Assembly (NCBI RefSeq): GCF_014850955.1
Contig: NZ_JACXSS010000001.1
Span: forward strand, 4,588,001 to 4,652,000
Length of the DNA stretch: 64,000 nt
Reading direction: 5' to 3'
Source: Methylomonas albis
GTDB taxonomy: Bacteria; Pseudomonadota; Gammaproteobacteria; Methylococcales; Methylomonadaceae
In this document: one piece after another, positions 10,027 through 19,960 of the stretch
How positions within the stretch are numbered: position 1 is the first letter of the stretch
Layout of the letters: each line of letters opens with the position of its first letter
Translations under genes and position numbers: made by a program
Notes under the pieces: generated by a model
What the model was told of the DNA's origin: nothing
Seen by the model: the letters and a program-made list of their open reading frames with translations, nothing else
Databases searched by the model: none

Positions 10027-10612
10027 TGTGGGTTCTCCCAGGATTGAAAAAAGCAAGTTTTGCGTTTGGAAACGCGGCCGGTTATTTTCTATGTGTCCTG
10101 ATCTCCGGCACCGCTCTCGGAATCAACAGGCCTTTATCGATGCTGCTCCGCTGTTAGCCGCACCCCGCGCAACCAATAGCGGTGGGTCAGTCTGGTGTAG
10201 CTTGCCATATATTCTCCTGGCGTGCGACATGGGTGGCATGACGATGTAGCTTTACCTCAGGAGGAAACTCGCCTGTCAACTATTGAACGGTTAAGCGGCG
10301 GCGTTAGCGTTTTCCCAGCAAAACGTGGATAAGTGTAGCCGCGTCTGAAAACAATGGAATTTGTTCTAGAGGCAAACCGAAAACTTTTGATGATTGGGAG
10401 TTTACTCGGGAGCTGATTGAGGCAGAGAGCCCCCAATCAGCAGTAATAATTACGTTAAAACTCTGTGCCCAAGAAGGCCGTAACGCCCAATCTTTAGGGC
10501 GACAGCATCGTAGCGGTCAACTCACGAACCGACTTAAAAGCATTCCATCGCGATAGCGACACGAATGGCTCAGAACCCAACTATTGTAGTTATTTTGTCC
10601 ATTGATCGACTT
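10027..10612. other. Intergenic region without a recognisable gene
   Basis: 586 bp upstream of the PEP-CTERM gene. I see no convincing coding frame. It holds GGAGAATATATGG-type sequence, short hairpins and, near 10549-10563, a CGCGATAGCGACAC motif resembling the outer end of the structured repeat family. It may contain the long leader of the PEP-CTERM gene, but no known riboswitch consensus is apparent. Confidence 0.4.
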
Positions 10613-10935
10613 CAGAACACCATCAGCCGAGTTATTTTCTCAACCATTCCGGTTAGGAACACCATTCGCCAAGCTCGGAAGTGAAACAATGGTGTTATTT
10701 TGTCCAACGCTCAAGCGCCGAACTCGAACGCTGTAGAAAATTTCTCCAACGTTCTCACTCAGAACACCGTCAGCCGAGTTATTTTCTCGGCCATTCCGGT
10801 TCAGAACACCATTCGCCAAGCTCGGAAGTGAAACACTGGAGTTATTTTGTCCATCGATCAGGTGCCGAACTGGATCGATGGACAACGTTTCTGCAACGCT
10901 CTAGCTCAAATCACCATCATCCAATCTATGACTAG
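10613..10935. repeat. Tandem repeat, unit about 147 bp
   Basis: CAGAACACC(A/G)TCAGCCGAG recurs at 10613 and 10760, and in degraded form (CAAATCACCATCAT) at 10906, giving a period of 146-147 bp; a further relic begins at 10571. Within units, TCGGAAGTGAAACA and GTTATTTTGTCCA are conserved. An 81-codon frame on the minus strand runs through the repeats but is broken by TGA in the leftmost copy, so I do not call a gene. Confidence 0.7.
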
Positions 10936-10944
10936 GGTTAGCCG

Positions 10945-13119
10945 TCATTTGATAAACAACATTTCCTGATAAGTAGGGTACGGCCACAATTCGTCGGAAA
11001 TCTCCCCTTCCAAGCCGTCGGCATATTGCCTCACCTCATCCATTAACGGCCGGATGGTTTTAGCGCAGAACTGCATGTGCTCTTCAATCGTTGCAAAATC
11101 ATGTTTGGCAAGAGCGGTGCTGAGCTTATCGCTAGTCGCTGCCATTGAGGTTAACAGCCCGGCAATTAACACTAGACGCTCGTTGCCCAGCTCGACACCA
11201 TGGCTTTTCAGCGAACTTAGAGTGGCGGCAAGCTCGGCCAAGTATTTCACGGCGGCCGGATAAATACCGGTTTTGGCCATGCTAATCACCAATTTGGCTT
11301 CCACTTCTATAGCCAAAACATATTGTTCTGCGTAGATTTCAAAGCGGCTGGCGAGTTCGACAGGCGACAATACGCCCAGGGTTTCGAACAACGCTTGCAC
11401 CTCCGGTTCTTTCAACACCGGCAAGGCATCGGCAGCGGTTTTTAGATTGCGTAAGCCGCGTTCTTCAACCGCCATTTTGTGCCATTCTGCAGAATAGCCA
11501 TTACCGCCGAATACCACCGCGCCGTGGGCATCGATCAATTCTTTCAAGGTTTTCAGAATGGCGGTATCCAGGTCAAGGCCCGTGGCCAATTGGCTTTCCA
11601 GGCTATCGGCCACCCAGTTTAGCGAATCCGCCAGCATGGTATTCATGGTGACCAACGGCCCGGCGACCGATTGGCCGGAGCCCACGGCGCGGAATTCAAA
11701 GCGGTTGCCGGTAAAGGCAAACGGCGAGGTGCGGTTTCTATCCCCGGCGTCTTTACTGAACACTGGCAGGGTGTTGATACCCAAATCCATCACCCCGGCG
11801 TTTAAGGAGCCGGTGACCTCGCCATTGCTGATTTGCTCGAACACATTATCCAACTGCGAGCCCAAGTACACCGACATAATCGCCGGCGGGGCTTCATTCG
11901 CGCCCAATCTATGATCGTTACTGGCTGTAGCAATCGCCGCACGCAACAGCGGGCCGTATTTGTGTACGCCGCGAATCACTGCGCCGCAAAACAGCAGGAA
12001 CTGGGTGTTGGAATGCGGCGTATGGCCGGGATCGAGCAAATTACCCTGCGTGGCATTGCCAACCGACCAGTTCACATGCTTGCCTGAGCCGTTAATGCCT
12101 TTGAAGGGTTTTTCATGCAACAGACAAACCAGACCGTGTTTTTTGGCGGTGTTTTTTAAGACCGTCATCAACAACTGTTGATGGTCGGTGGCAACGTTCG
12201 CAGATTCAAAAAACGGTGCAATCTCAAATTGCCCTGGCGCGACTTCGTTGTGGCGGGTCTTGGCCGGAATACCTAAGCGATATAGTTGCTCTTCCACATC
12301 CTGCATATAGACCTGGACGCGTTCGGGTATCGCGCCGAAATAATGATCATCAAACTGCTGACCTTTGGCTGCCGACGCGCCGAAAAGCGTACGGCCCGCC
12401 AACAGTAAATCCGGGCGATTAGCGACAAAATTCGCATCGACCAGAAAATATTCTTGCTCGGCCCCGCAACTGGAGTTTACCGGGGCAATATCGGTGTGGC
12501 CAAGCAAGGACAGGACGCGCTGCGCGGCTTTATTCATAGCCGCATTCGCGCGCAATAAAGGGGTTTTCTTATCCAGGGCTTCGCCGGTCCAGGAAATAAA
12601 CACGGTAGGAATACACAGCGTCGCACCGTTATCGGTGGTCATGATGTAAGCCGGGCTGGTCACGTCCCAAGCGGTGTAACCACGCGCTTCGAAGGTGGAC
12701 CGAATGCCGCCATTCGGGAACGATGAACCGTCCGGTTCGCCTTGCACCAACACCTTGCCGCTAAATTCGGAGATGACCGAGCCATCGCTTTGTACGGAAA
12801 TAAAACCGTCGTGTTTCTCGGCGGTGGCATTGGTCAACGGATAAAAAACGTGAGCGTAATACAGCGCGCCCTTGGACAGTGCCCAGTCTTTCATCGCCAA
12901 TGCCACCACATCGGCAATTGAAACGTCCAGCTCGGCGCTGGCTTCGATGGTTTTCTTTAAGGATTTGAAAATCTCTTTCGGCAAGCATTCTTTCATCTTA
13001 TTCAAGGTAAAGACATCGCTAGCCCATAAACTCCCCAGCGATGCCGGCATTTTGGTCGGCATGGGTTGGCGATTAGTAATGGTTTGAACAGCTTGCACGC
13101 GCACGGTATTTCCAGTCAT
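10945..13119 (-). CDS. glnN: Glutamine synthetase type III
   Basis: ATP-dependent ammonia assimilation into glutamine. About 724 residues, the size of GSIII, far longer than GSI (~470). GSIII signatures seen: the [17 protein letters not shown]-terminal block, [29 protein letters not shown] (catalytic), [14 protein letters not shown] and [18 protein letters not shown]. The start at 13119 (MTGNTVRVQ) matches the usual GSIII N terminus; earlier ATGs at 13149 and 13167 are possible. It is a monocistronic gene between the tandem repeats and hisC. The usual GSI gene glnA is not in the window. Upstream lies an NtrC-like half site. Confidence 0.93.
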   Translation of the reverse strand: MTGNTVRVQAVQTITNRQPMPTKMPASLGSLWASDVFTLNKMKECLPKEIFKSLKKTIEASAELDVSIADVVALAMKDWALSKGALYYAHVFYPLTNATAEKHDGFISVQSDGSVISEFSGKVLVQGEPDGSSFPNGGIRSTFEARGYTAWDVTSPAYIMTTDNGATLCIPTVFISWTGEALDKKTPLLRANAAMNKAAQRVLSLLGHTDIAPVNSSCGAEQEYFLVDANFVANRPDLLLAGRTLFGASAAKGQQFDDHYFGAIPERVQVYMQDVEEQLYRLGIPAKTRHNEVAPGQFEIAPFFESANVATDHQQLLMTVLKNTAKKHGLVCLLHEKPFKGINGSGKHVNWSVGNATQGNLLDPGHTPHSNTQFLLFCGAVIRGVHKYGPLLRAAIATASNDHRLGANEAPPAIMSVYLGSQLDNVFEQISNGEVTGSLNAGVMDLGINTLPVFSKDAGDRNRTSPFAFTGNRFEFRAVGSGQSVAGPLVTMNTMLADSLNWVADSLESQLATGLDLDTAILKTLKELIDAHGAVVFGGNGYSAEWHKMAVEERGLRNLKTAADALPVLKEPEVQALFETLGVLSPVELASRFEIYAEQYVLAIEVEAKLVISMAKTGIYPAAVKYLAELAATLSSLKSHGVELGNERLVLIAGLLTSMAATSDKLSTALAKHDFATIEEHMQFCAKTIRPLMDEVRQYADGLEGEISDELWPYPTYQEMLFIK

Positions 13120-13288
13120 AGCTTGGCCTTGGTTTAAGTTTGATGTCATTCGTAAAACCAACAGCAATAATCAATCCAGTAAGCTTGATTAATAGCGGCA
13201 TTGGCTTAAATCCAAGGATTATGGGAGCTTATGCAGGGTTACGAAGCAGCTGACGGCAAGCGAAGAGTAAGGCTCTGAGTTTTATTAG

Positions 13289-13300
13289 TGCACTATATTG
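13289..13300 (-). promoter_or_regulatory. Possible NtrC-type site upstream of glnN
   Basis: TGCACTATATTG matches the left part of the classic NtrC enhancer site (TGCAC-N5-7-GTGCA). The right half (AGCTTGC) is degenerate. It is about 170 bp upstream of the glnN start, a plausible enhancer distance. I could not find a clear sigma-54 -24/-12 element between them. A 12-bp hairpin (GCGCGGCCTATC/GATAGGAGCTGCGC, 13322-13350) follows. The remaining 13120-13652 shows no gene. Confidence 0.3.
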
Positions 13301-13652
13301 AGCTTGCAGCACAAACTTAGTGCGCGGCCTATCCATGATAGGAGCTGCGCCATCAAAGGCATGCCGACATATCGTTGTTCGCAAACACCGCAACGGGAAG
13401 ATTTTTAATCCCGCTAGTCAACCGACCCCTAATCCCTTTTGCCACCTCCCACAAGCAGTGTTATCATCCCCGCGCCGTATCGTCCGCACTGTCGCAGGCG
13501 ATTCGCGTCAACGGGGACGCAAGAGGCTGGTTTTCAAGGTTATGCACGCCCTCCGCTTTGTTAAAATCCGCCCACTTTTTGCCCCCGCGGCCGCCCCAAT
13601 TTGCTAGGGCATGTTCAATGCCGCTTGTTCCAATTCCGCAGAGTTTGACCAC

Positions 13653-14735
13653 ATGCCAACCCAACCGCTCGAAACGTTGTTCCGCTCCGAAGTCTTGTCC
13701 ATGTCGGCCTACCATGTCGCCGATGCCAGCAACTTCATCAAACTCGATGCCATGGAAAATCCTTACAGTTGGCCCGAAGATATTCAAGAACGCTGGTTGG
13801 AATCGCTGAAGACCTGCCCGATTAACCGCTACCCTGACCCGGAAGCCAAAACACTGGCTGCCGCATTGCGCCGGGCGAACGGCATTCCGGAGCAATCGGC
13901 CTTAATTCTCGGCAACGGTTCCGATGAGATTATTCAGATTTTGTTGATGGCTTTAACGGCGGATGCCGCCGTGCTGGCTCCGGAACCCGGTTTTGTGATG
14001 TACAAACAAGTGGCGCAAAGCTTAGGCCTGCGCTACCAAGGTGTACCCTTGTTGGCAGACAGTTTTGCGCTGGACATGCCTGCCATGCGCGCAGCCATTG
14101 CCGAATCGCGACCTGCCCTGATTTTTATCGCCTACCCCAACAACCCCACCGGCAACTTGTTTGATGCCGAAGCCATCAAGGAAATACTCGCCATCGCGCC
14201 GGGTTTGGTCGTCGTTGACGAAGCGTATGCGCCGTTTGCCGACGCCAGCTTTATCAGCGAGCTAAGCCACTACCCAAATTTGCTGGTGATGCGCACCGTC
14301 TCCAAGTTGGGTTTGGCGGGTTTGCGTTTGGGTTTCCTGGCCGGCGAACCGGCCATAGTGGAGCAATTGCATAAAGTCCGTTTACCTTACAATATCAATA
14401 GTCTGACCCAAGTCACGGTCGGCTTTGCTCTGGATAACGGCGCGTTTCTGTTAGAGCAAACCCAAACGCTGCGCGAGGAACGCGCTTTGCTTTTCCAGGC
14501 TTTGCAGAACATGCCGGACGTTCAAGCTTATCCCAGCGCGGCCAACTTCATTTTGTTCCGCACGCTTAACCGAACCGCCGACGACGTGTTTGTCTCGTTG
14601 AAAGCGCAAGGCGTGTTGATCAAGAATCTATCACCGCAAGGCGGGCTATTAGATAATTGCCTGCGCGTTACCATCGGGAAACCGGAAGAAAATCAAGCCT
14701 TTCTAAATGCGCTGACACAGGCATTAAAGTGCTAA
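13653..14735 (+). CDS. hisC: Histidinol-phosphate aminotransferase
   Basis: PLP enzyme converting imidazole-acetol phosphate to histidinol phosphate. 360 residues from ATG 13653 (upstream ATG at 13611 is possible). Fold-type I aminotransferase motifs: KLDAMENPYSWP, LGNGSDEIIQ, YPNNPTGN, VVDEAYAPF and the PLP lysine in TVSKLGLAGLRLGF. Although hisC is normally adjacent to hisD, here 7.2 kb separates them. It is followed after 146 bp by the petABC operon. Confidence 0.95.
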   Translation: MPTQPLETLFRSEVLSMSAYHVADASNFIKLDAMENPYSWPEDIQERWLESLKTCPINRYPDPEAKTLAAALRRANGIPEQSALILGNGSDEIIQILLMALTADAAVLAPEPGFVMYKQVAQSLGLRYQGVPLLADSFALDMPAMRAAIAESRPALIFIAYPNNPTGNLFDAEAIKEILAIAPGLVVVDEAYAPFADASFISELSHYPNLLVMRTVSKLGLAGLRLGFLAGEPAIVEQLHKVRLPYNINSLTQVTVGFALDNGAFLLEQTQTLREERALLFQALQNMPDVQAYPSAANFILFRTLNRTADDVFVSLKAQGVLIKNLSPQGGLLDNCLRVTIGKPEENQAFLNALTQALKC

Positions 14736-14880
14736 ACCGCAGTATCGGCAATTGCCTGCAAGCCTTGAATTGCGCTGTCGCAAGAACAATTTCAATTATC
14801 AAGGACAGTAGGGTATATTTGCCTGAAACTATAATAATTGGTGTATCGCGATATACATCACATCATCAGGAGTGTTACTT

Positions 14881-15480
14881 ATGAACCACGAAGGCGTCGA
14901 TCATTCCAAACGCCAGTTTCTGACCTCGGCGCTGTCCGTGGTTGGTGCAGTGGGTGCCGGCTATTTGGCCGTACCCTTCCTCTCGCAAATGCAGCCCAGT
15001 GCCAAAGCCATGGCAGCGGGTGCCCCCGTCGATGTCGATATCAGCAAGATGGAACCCGGCCAGTTGATCAGAGTCGCTTGGCGCGGCAAGCCGGTGTGGG
15101 TATTGAATCGAACGCCGGAGGTGCTATCGACGCTGGCCACACTGGACAGCAAACTGGCAGATCCGGTGTCCAACGAATCCATGCAGCCGGATAACAGCAA
15201 AAATCCGCTGCGTTCTATAAAACCGGAAATTTTTGTCGCAGTCGGCCTGTGCACGCACTTAGGCTGCTCGCCCACGTTTCGCCCGGAAATTGCCCCTAAC
15301 GATTTGGGCCCGGATTGGAAAGGCGGTTTCTTTTGCCCATGCCACGGCTCCTGGTTCGATCTGGCCGGTCGTGTGTATCGCGGCGTCCCCGCCCCTACCA
15401 ATCTTGAGATACCGCCGTATCGATATGAAACAGACAATCTGATTGTCGTTGGCGAAGAAAGCGAGGCAAACCCAGCATGA
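14881..15480 (+). CDS. petA: Ubiquinol-cytochrome c reductase iron-sulfur (Rieske) subunit
   Basis: Rieske 2Fe-2S subunit of the cytochrome bc1 complex. 199 residues, with an N-terminal twin-arginine-like/uncleaved anchor (KRQFLTSALSVVGAVGAGYLAV) and cluster-binding CTHLGCSP and CPCHGSWFD. ATG 14881 has AGGAG 8 bp upstream; a TATAAT box lies at 14830-14835 without an obvious -35. Its end overlaps petB by four bases (ATGA). Confidence 0.96.
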   Translation: MNHEGVDHSKRQFLTSALSVVGAVGAGYLAVPFLSQMQPSAKAMAAGAPVDVDISKMEPGQLIRVAWRGKPVWVLNRTPEVLSTLATLDSKLADPVSNESMQPDNSKNPLRSIKPEIFVAVGLCTHLGCSPTFRPEIAPNDLGPDWKGGFFCPCHGSWFDLAGRVYRGVPAPTNLEIPPYRYETDNLIVVGEESEANPA

Positions 15481-16874
15481 AGCAAAAAATGAATCAATGC
15501 AGCGAATGGCTGCTGGAGCGTTTTCCACTCTCCGATTTGTGGAATGAACACATGGCGCATTACTACGCGCCCAAAAACTTTAACATCTGGTATTTTTTCG
15601 GCTCTCTGGCGCTGTTGGTGCTAGTTAATCAGTTCATCACCGGCATTCTGCTGACCATGAACTACAAGCCCGACGCCAAGCTGGCTTTCGATTCGGTCGA
15701 ATACATCATGCGCGACGTCAACTGGGGTTGGCTGGTGCGCTACATGCATTCCACCGGCGCCTCGGCTTTCTTTATCGTCGTTTATCTGCACATGTTCCGC
15801 GGCCTGATTTACGGCTCGTTCAAGCAACCGCGCGAACTGATCTGGATCTTCGGCATGTTGATCTTCGTCTGCCTTATGGCCGAAGCCTTTATGGGTTATT
15901 TGCTGCCTTGGGGGCAGATGTCTTACTGGGGCGCCCAGGTCATCATCTCGCTGTTCAGCGCGATTCCGGTGATTGGCGACGAGCTGTCGCTGTGGGTGCG
16001 TGGTGACTATGTAGTGTCCGACGCCACCTTGAACCGCTTCTTCGCGTTTCACGTCATCGCCGTGCCTCTGGTATTGCTGATCCTGGTGTTCCTGCATATC
16101 GTTGCCTTGCACGAAGTGGGCTCCAACAACCCCGACGGCGTAGAAATAAAGCAATCAAAAGACCCCTGGGGACATCCGGTCGATGGCATTCCCTTCCATC
16201 CCTACTACACCGTCAAGGATATTGTCGGCGTCGGCGTATTCATGTTCTTCTTCGCCACGGTGATTTTCTATATGCCGGAATTAGGCGGCTATTTCCTGGA
16301 GCACGCCAACTTCATACCGGCTGATCCATTGAAAACCCCGGAACATATTGCCCCGGTTTGGTATTTCACCCCTTTCTACGCCATTTTGCGCGCGGTACCG
16401 GATAAGTTCGCCGGCGTGATTGCGATGGGCGGCGCGATCGTGGTGCTGTTCATGTTGCCCTGGCTGGATCGTAGCCCGGTCAAATCCATCCGTTACCGCG
16501 GCGGTATGTTCAAAAAAGCTGTGGCATTGTTTGTAGTCGCGTTTATCGGCTTGGGTTATTTGGGAACTCAGCCTGCTACACCAGGTGCCACCACCGTTGC
16601 TCGGGTATTGACCGCAGTTTACTTCGGATTTTTCCTGTTGATGCCTCTGTATACCCGCTGGGAAAAAACCAAGCAGGTACCTAATCGTTTGACCGATCAG
16701 CCGAGCCTTGAGGATCGAATTCCCGCCCTGCTGGCGTTAGTCGATGAAGTGGTTGAGGTACATCAAGTTCCCGATAATCTGGGCGGTACTATCGCCAAGA
16801 AAAGGCCGAACTGGTCCGGCATATCTGCCGTACTGATTCGTTTTGCAAAAAACCTGAAAAAGAGCCTGGATTAA
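15477..16874 (+). CDS. petB: Cytochrome b subunit of bc1 complex
   Basis: Membrane-embedded quinol-oxidising di-haem subunit. 465 residues with eight predicted helices. Landmarks are YMHSTGASAFFIVVYLHMFRG haem helices (around residues 83-103), GYLLPWGQMSYWGA, and HPYYTVKDIVG with the PDH/PEW-like Qo region (PEHIAPVWYFTPFY). It carries a soluble C-terminal tail of roughly 60 residues after the last helix, longer than many proteobacterial homologues. It is in the middle of petABC. Confidence 0.96.
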   Translation: MKQKMNQCSEWLLERFPLSDLWNEHMAHYYAPKNFNIWYFFGSLALLVLVNQFITGILLTMNYKPDAKLAFDSVEYIMRDVNWGWLVRYMHSTGASAFFIVVYLHMFRGLIYGSFKQPRELIWIFGMLIFVCLMAEAFMGYLLPWGQMSYWGAQVIISLFSAIPVIGDELSLWVRGDYVVSDATLNRFFAFHVIAVPLVLLILVFLHIVALHEVGSNNPDGVEIKQSKDPWGHPVDGIPFHPYYTVKDIVGVGVFMFFFATVIFYMPELGGYFLEHANFIPADPLKTPEHIAPVWYFTPFYAILRAVPDKFAGVIAMGGAIVVLFMLPWLDRSPVKSIRYRGGMFKKAVALFVVAFIGLGYLGTQPATPGATTVARVLTAVYFGFFLLMPLYTRWEKTKQVPNRLTDQPSLEDRIPALLALVDEVVEVHQVPDNLGGTIAKKRPNWSGISAVLIRFAKNLKKSLD

Positions 16875-16877
16875 GCC

Positions 16878-17600
16878 ATGAAAAAGATACTCTACACTCT
16901 TTTATTTTTGCTGCCTTTCAACGTGCTCGCCAGCGGCGGCATCAAGCTCGACAGTGCTGATATCGACTTGACTGATACCATGGCGATGGAGCGCGGCGCG
17001 AAATATTACGTCACTTATTGCTTGGGCTGTCATTCGGCAAAACACATCCGCTACAAACGTATCGCTATCGATCTGAAGCTGGATGAAGCGGAAGTTCTGA
17101 AAGTGGTGGCGCCCTTTGGAGCCGGCATCTACGATCAGATGCATTCGGCGATGAATGCCCATGACGCGGAAAAATGGTTCGGCACCACGCCGCCCGATTT
17201 ATCGCTGATTGCCCGTTCGCGTGGCGCCGACTGGCTCTATACCTATCTGCGCAGCTTCTATGCCGAGCCCGGAAAATCACCTTTGGGCGTGAACAATGTG
17301 GTGTTTCCTGATGTCGGTATGCCCAATGTGTTCTGGCAATTGCAAGGCACGCAGTCCGCCGTTGTGCAGAAAGTCGACGGCCACGATGTGATCACCGACC
17401 TGAAACTGGAGCAACCCGGCCAAATGTCGCCCAAGGAGTTCGACAAAATGGTCAACGACTTGGTCAATTTCCTGGTTTATGTTGGCGAACCTGTGCAGTT
17501 GGAAAGACAACAAATGGGTAAATACGTGCTGTTCTTTATCCTGATGTTTATCGCACTCGCCTACCTGTTGAAAAAAGAGTACTGGAAAGACGTACACTAA
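16878..17600 (+). CDS. petC: Cytochrome c1
   Basis: Membrane-anchored c-type haem subunit that passes electrons from the Rieske centre to soluble cytochrome c. 240 residues: a signal peptide (LYTLLFLLPFNVLAS), CLGCH haem-binding motif at about residue 48-52, conserved PPDLSLIARSRG, and a C-terminal anchor helix (YVLFFILMFIALAYLL). Third gene of petABC, 3 bp after petB, followed by a strong terminator. Confidence 0.96.
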   Translation: MKKILYTLLFLLPFNVLASGGIKLDSADIDLTDTMAMERGAKYYVTYCLGCHSAKHIRYKRIAIDLKLDEAEVLKVVAPFGAGIYDQMHSAMNAHDAEKWFGTTPPDLSLIARSRGADWLYTYLRSFYAEPGKSPLGVNNVVFPDVGMPNVFWQLQGTQSAVVQKVDGHDVITDLKLEQPGQMSPKEFDKMVNDLVNFLVYVGEPVQLERQQMGKYVLFFILMFIALAYLLKKEYWKDVH

Positions 17601-17623
17601 TCGCAGCTTAGGCTCGTCATATC

Positions 17624-17658
17624 AAACCGGTATCGGCTTGGCTGATACCGGTTTTTTT
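17624..17658 (+). terminator. Rho-independent terminator of petABC
   Basis: AAACCGGTATC and GATACCGGTTT form a perfect 11-bp stem around an 8-nt loop, ending in an uninterrupted T tract. Confidence 0.9.
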
Positions 17659-17867
17659 ATGAATGGGGGTATGGGTTTACTTCAGACACCGCAAACCTTA
17701 TCCTGCGCCTTAATTAAATTGACACATCAGGCATTCTAAAATGCTAGGCTTAAATCCGAAGCTAATTGCCGATTTGTAAATACGATTAAAATCCCGAATA
17801 AAATCTCCGCAGCAAAGTACCGCTCGCATGCTGAAAACACTTCTCCCTTAACCGTCCGGACGCCATT

Positions 17868-18422
17868 ATGAAAAAAACTACGACAGTTTCTGAAACACCC
17901 GTCGCCACAGCTGAAAAGTCTACGCCGGTAAAAGCGACTAAAAAACCCGTTACCAAGGCCGTTGTAGCTAAAGCACCGCAAAAAGCGTCGACTTCAACAG
18001 GCAAAACCAAAGCCAAAGTAAAACCTAAAGCGACTATTGCTCATGAAGCTCCTAAAACAGCTGTTGAAGTACCGGTTTCCAAGGATAGCATCGAAAACGC
18101 GCCGGCAGCGCCCCTTGCTAAGGCAGCACCGAGTAAAGCCAGTCCAAAGCCAAAAGCGACAAAAGTAGCACCTATCGTGGAACCCGAACCAAAAGCGGCG
18201 CCGGTCGTAATGTCTATGCATGAGCGAATAGGTTTGACTGCCGGAGTCATCTGGCATCATTTGGCCGAAAACGGCGCAACACCGGTAGCCAAATTAGTCT
18301 ACGTGCTTGCGGAGGATGAAGACATCATCCAACGAAGTATTGGCTGGTTAGCTCAAGAAGACAAAGTGACGCTGTCTGCAAGAGGGGGAGACCAAGTCGA
18401 AACGATAGTGCTGAAGGGATAG
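17868..18422 (+). CDS. Histone H1-like Lys/Ala-rich protein with C-terminal winged helix
   Basis: 184 residues in two parts. Residues 1-112 are a low-complexity Lys/Ala/Pro/Thr tail (repeats such as KATKKP, KPKATK) like histone H1 or AlgP tails. Residues 113-184 (MHERIGLTAGVIWHHLAENG...IQRSIGWLAQEDKVTL) match the DUF2582 winged helix-turn-helix family. Such composites probably bind DNA as nucleoid proteins, but this is inference. The gene is monocistronic, between the petABC terminator and a membrane protein gene. Confidence 0.75.
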   Translation: MKKTTTVSETPVATAEKSTPVKATKKPVTKAVVAKAPQKASTSTGKTKAKVKPKATIAHEAPKTAVEVPVSKDSIENAPAAPLAKAAPSKASPKPKATKVAPIVEPEPKAAPVVMSMHERIGLTAGVIWHHLAENGATPVAKLVYVLAEDEDIIQRSIGWLAQEDKVTLSARGGDQVETIVLKG

Positions 18423-18617
18423 CATTCGTTAGAAACGCTTTTCCACGCCGTTAACGTCACGACGTTCTTGCTGGGTTGCCAAATCGTTATCTTCTCGCAG
18501 ACAGTAAGAGATGCAACGGCATGGCTCTGAGCTTTGCGGTTTCTTGCTTGATCTCGATTGCATCAAATCGATCAAGGGCAAGCTCTCTCATAAGGTGTAC
18601 GCGTATGTGTTACGGCA

Positions 18618-18971
18618 ATGTTTGAAAGAAAACATGAAAGACTGGCGTCGCCATCAGTTTTTGCCAAAAGGATAGCGGCGTCTGTTTTCGTGGCGGCGAG
18701 TCTGATTTGTGTAGCGCTACTGATCGGCATCCTGGGCTATCACTTCGTTGCCGGATTCGGTTATATCGATTCCATTTTAGAGGCCTCCATGATCTTGGGT
18801 GGCATGGGACCGATCAATCCACTACCGAGTCCCGAAGCGAAGCTATTTGCAGCGGCATACGCGCTTTTTAGCGGGCTGGTATTCATTGCGATCATGGGCA
18901 TATTGCTGTCGCCGGTCACGCACAGAATGCTGCATAAATTTCATATTGACGAGAATGATCTGCGCAGCTAA
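18618..18971 (+). CDS. Small two-helix membrane protein, ion-channel-like layout
   Basis: 117 residues with two hydrophobic helices (about residues 18-44 and 76-97). They flank a short re-entrant-like segment (ILEASMILGGMGPINPLPS), followed by a cytoplasmic end (HRMLHKFHIDEND). The helix-loop-helix arrangement recalls the two-TM pore module of ion channels, but the K+ filter TVGYG is not present, so function is open. No clear operon partner. Confidence 0.6.
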   Translation: MFERKHERLASPSVFAKRIAASVFVAASLICVALLIGILGYHFVAGFGYIDSILEASMILGGMGPINPLPSPEAKLFAAAYALFSGLVFIAIMGILLSPVTHRMLHKFHIDENDLRS

Positions 18972-19111
18972 GGCTATCCGGACGTTAGCCTGGAAAGAAA
19001 ACATGGCTACTAGTCATACCATGCCGATTGAGCTCGAACTCATGCTTCCACATTCATTTAACGGCGGTTGACCAGCCCGCCTCCCAACCGGACTACCCGT
19101 AAAACCTTGCT

Positions 19112-19774
19112 ATGACTATAAAAAGTATTTTGGTAACCGACGCACTCTACGACTATATGCTTTCAACGTCACTGCGAGAGCCGGAGACGTTGAAACAACT
19201 CCGCGAGGAAACTGCGCAGCATACTCACAGCATGATGCAGATTGCGCCGGAGCAAGGACAATTCATGTCGCTACTGGTTAAACTGATAGGGGCGAAAACA
19301 ATTCTGGAAATCGGGGTTTTCACCGGATACAGCTCCACCTGTCTGGCTTTGGCGCTACCTGCGGAAGGCAGGATCACAGCCTGTGACATCAGCGAAGACT
19401 TTACCAATGTGGCACGCCGTTATTGGGCGCAGGCTAAGGTCGCCGACAAGATAGACCTGCGACTGGGACCCGCCCTGGAAACCTTGGATAGCCTGATCGC
19501 TGAGGGTAAAGCGGGTAGCTACGATATGGCCTTTATCGATGCCGACAAAGCCAATTACGATGGCTACTACGAGCAATCGCTGTTGCTTTTGCGTACTGGC
19601 GGACTACTGGTGATAGACAATGTGCTTTGGAATGGTCAGGTGGCTGACCCAAGCATCCAGGATGCCGATACCGTGGCAATTCGCCGTCTCAATGAAAAAA
19701 TTCACGCCGATCCCAGGGTCACTATCAGCCTGTTACCCATAGCCGACGGCCTGACCTTGGCCTTAAAGCGCTAA
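19112..19774 (+). CDS. Class I SAM-dependent O-methyltransferase (CCoAMT-like)
   Basis: 220 residues. The SAM-binding motif I is ILEIGVFTGYSSTCLALAL, split here by a Gly-rich loop. ITACDISEDF (motif II), DMAFIDADKANYDGYYE (catalytic metal-binding Asp) and VIDNVLWNGQV are diagnostic of the caffeoyl-CoA/catechol O-methyltransferase family. The substrate in bacteria is usually unknown. Single gene between the small membrane protein and lexA. Confidence 0.9.
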   Translation: MTIKSILVTDALYDYMLSTSLREPETLKQLREETAQHTHSMMQIAPEQGQFMSLLVKLIGAKTILEIGVFTGYSSTCLALALPAEGRITACDISEDFTNVARRYWAQAKVADKIDLRLGPALETLDSLIAEGKAGSYDMAFIDADKANYDGYYEQSLLLLRTGGLLVIDNVLWNGQVADPSIQDADTVAIRRLNEKIHADPRVTISLLPIADGLTLALKR

Positions 19775-19960
19775 GGTTTTTCGGGCAAGCACCGGCACAG
19801 CGCTTGAAGTAAAGGTCGACGCAATATCCGAGACTATTTTTGTTCGCCTAATCGCCAGGGCATTCCCGCCGACTTGCCGCCTGCCGCACTTTTCAAATCA
19901 ATGGCAAATTACCCGAAAGCCTGCCAGCAATAAAGTTTTCTGAGCACCTGAAAAATTAAT

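Noticed and set aside
10027-10260. Possible c-di-GMP riboswitch in the leader of the PEP-CTERM gene
   Set aside because: The conserved GEMM core elements (GGCAAACC, GGACGCAAAGCC, GGTAGCGGGG) are not present.
10640-10885. 81-codon minus-strand frame through the tandem repeats
   Set aside because: Interrupted by TGA in the neighbouring unit and without a ribosome site; more likely a by-product of the repeat.
13120-13290. Sigma-54 promoter for glnN
   Set aside because: The best GG/GC pair has a 12-bp spacing instead of 10, and no TGGCAC/TTGC match was found.
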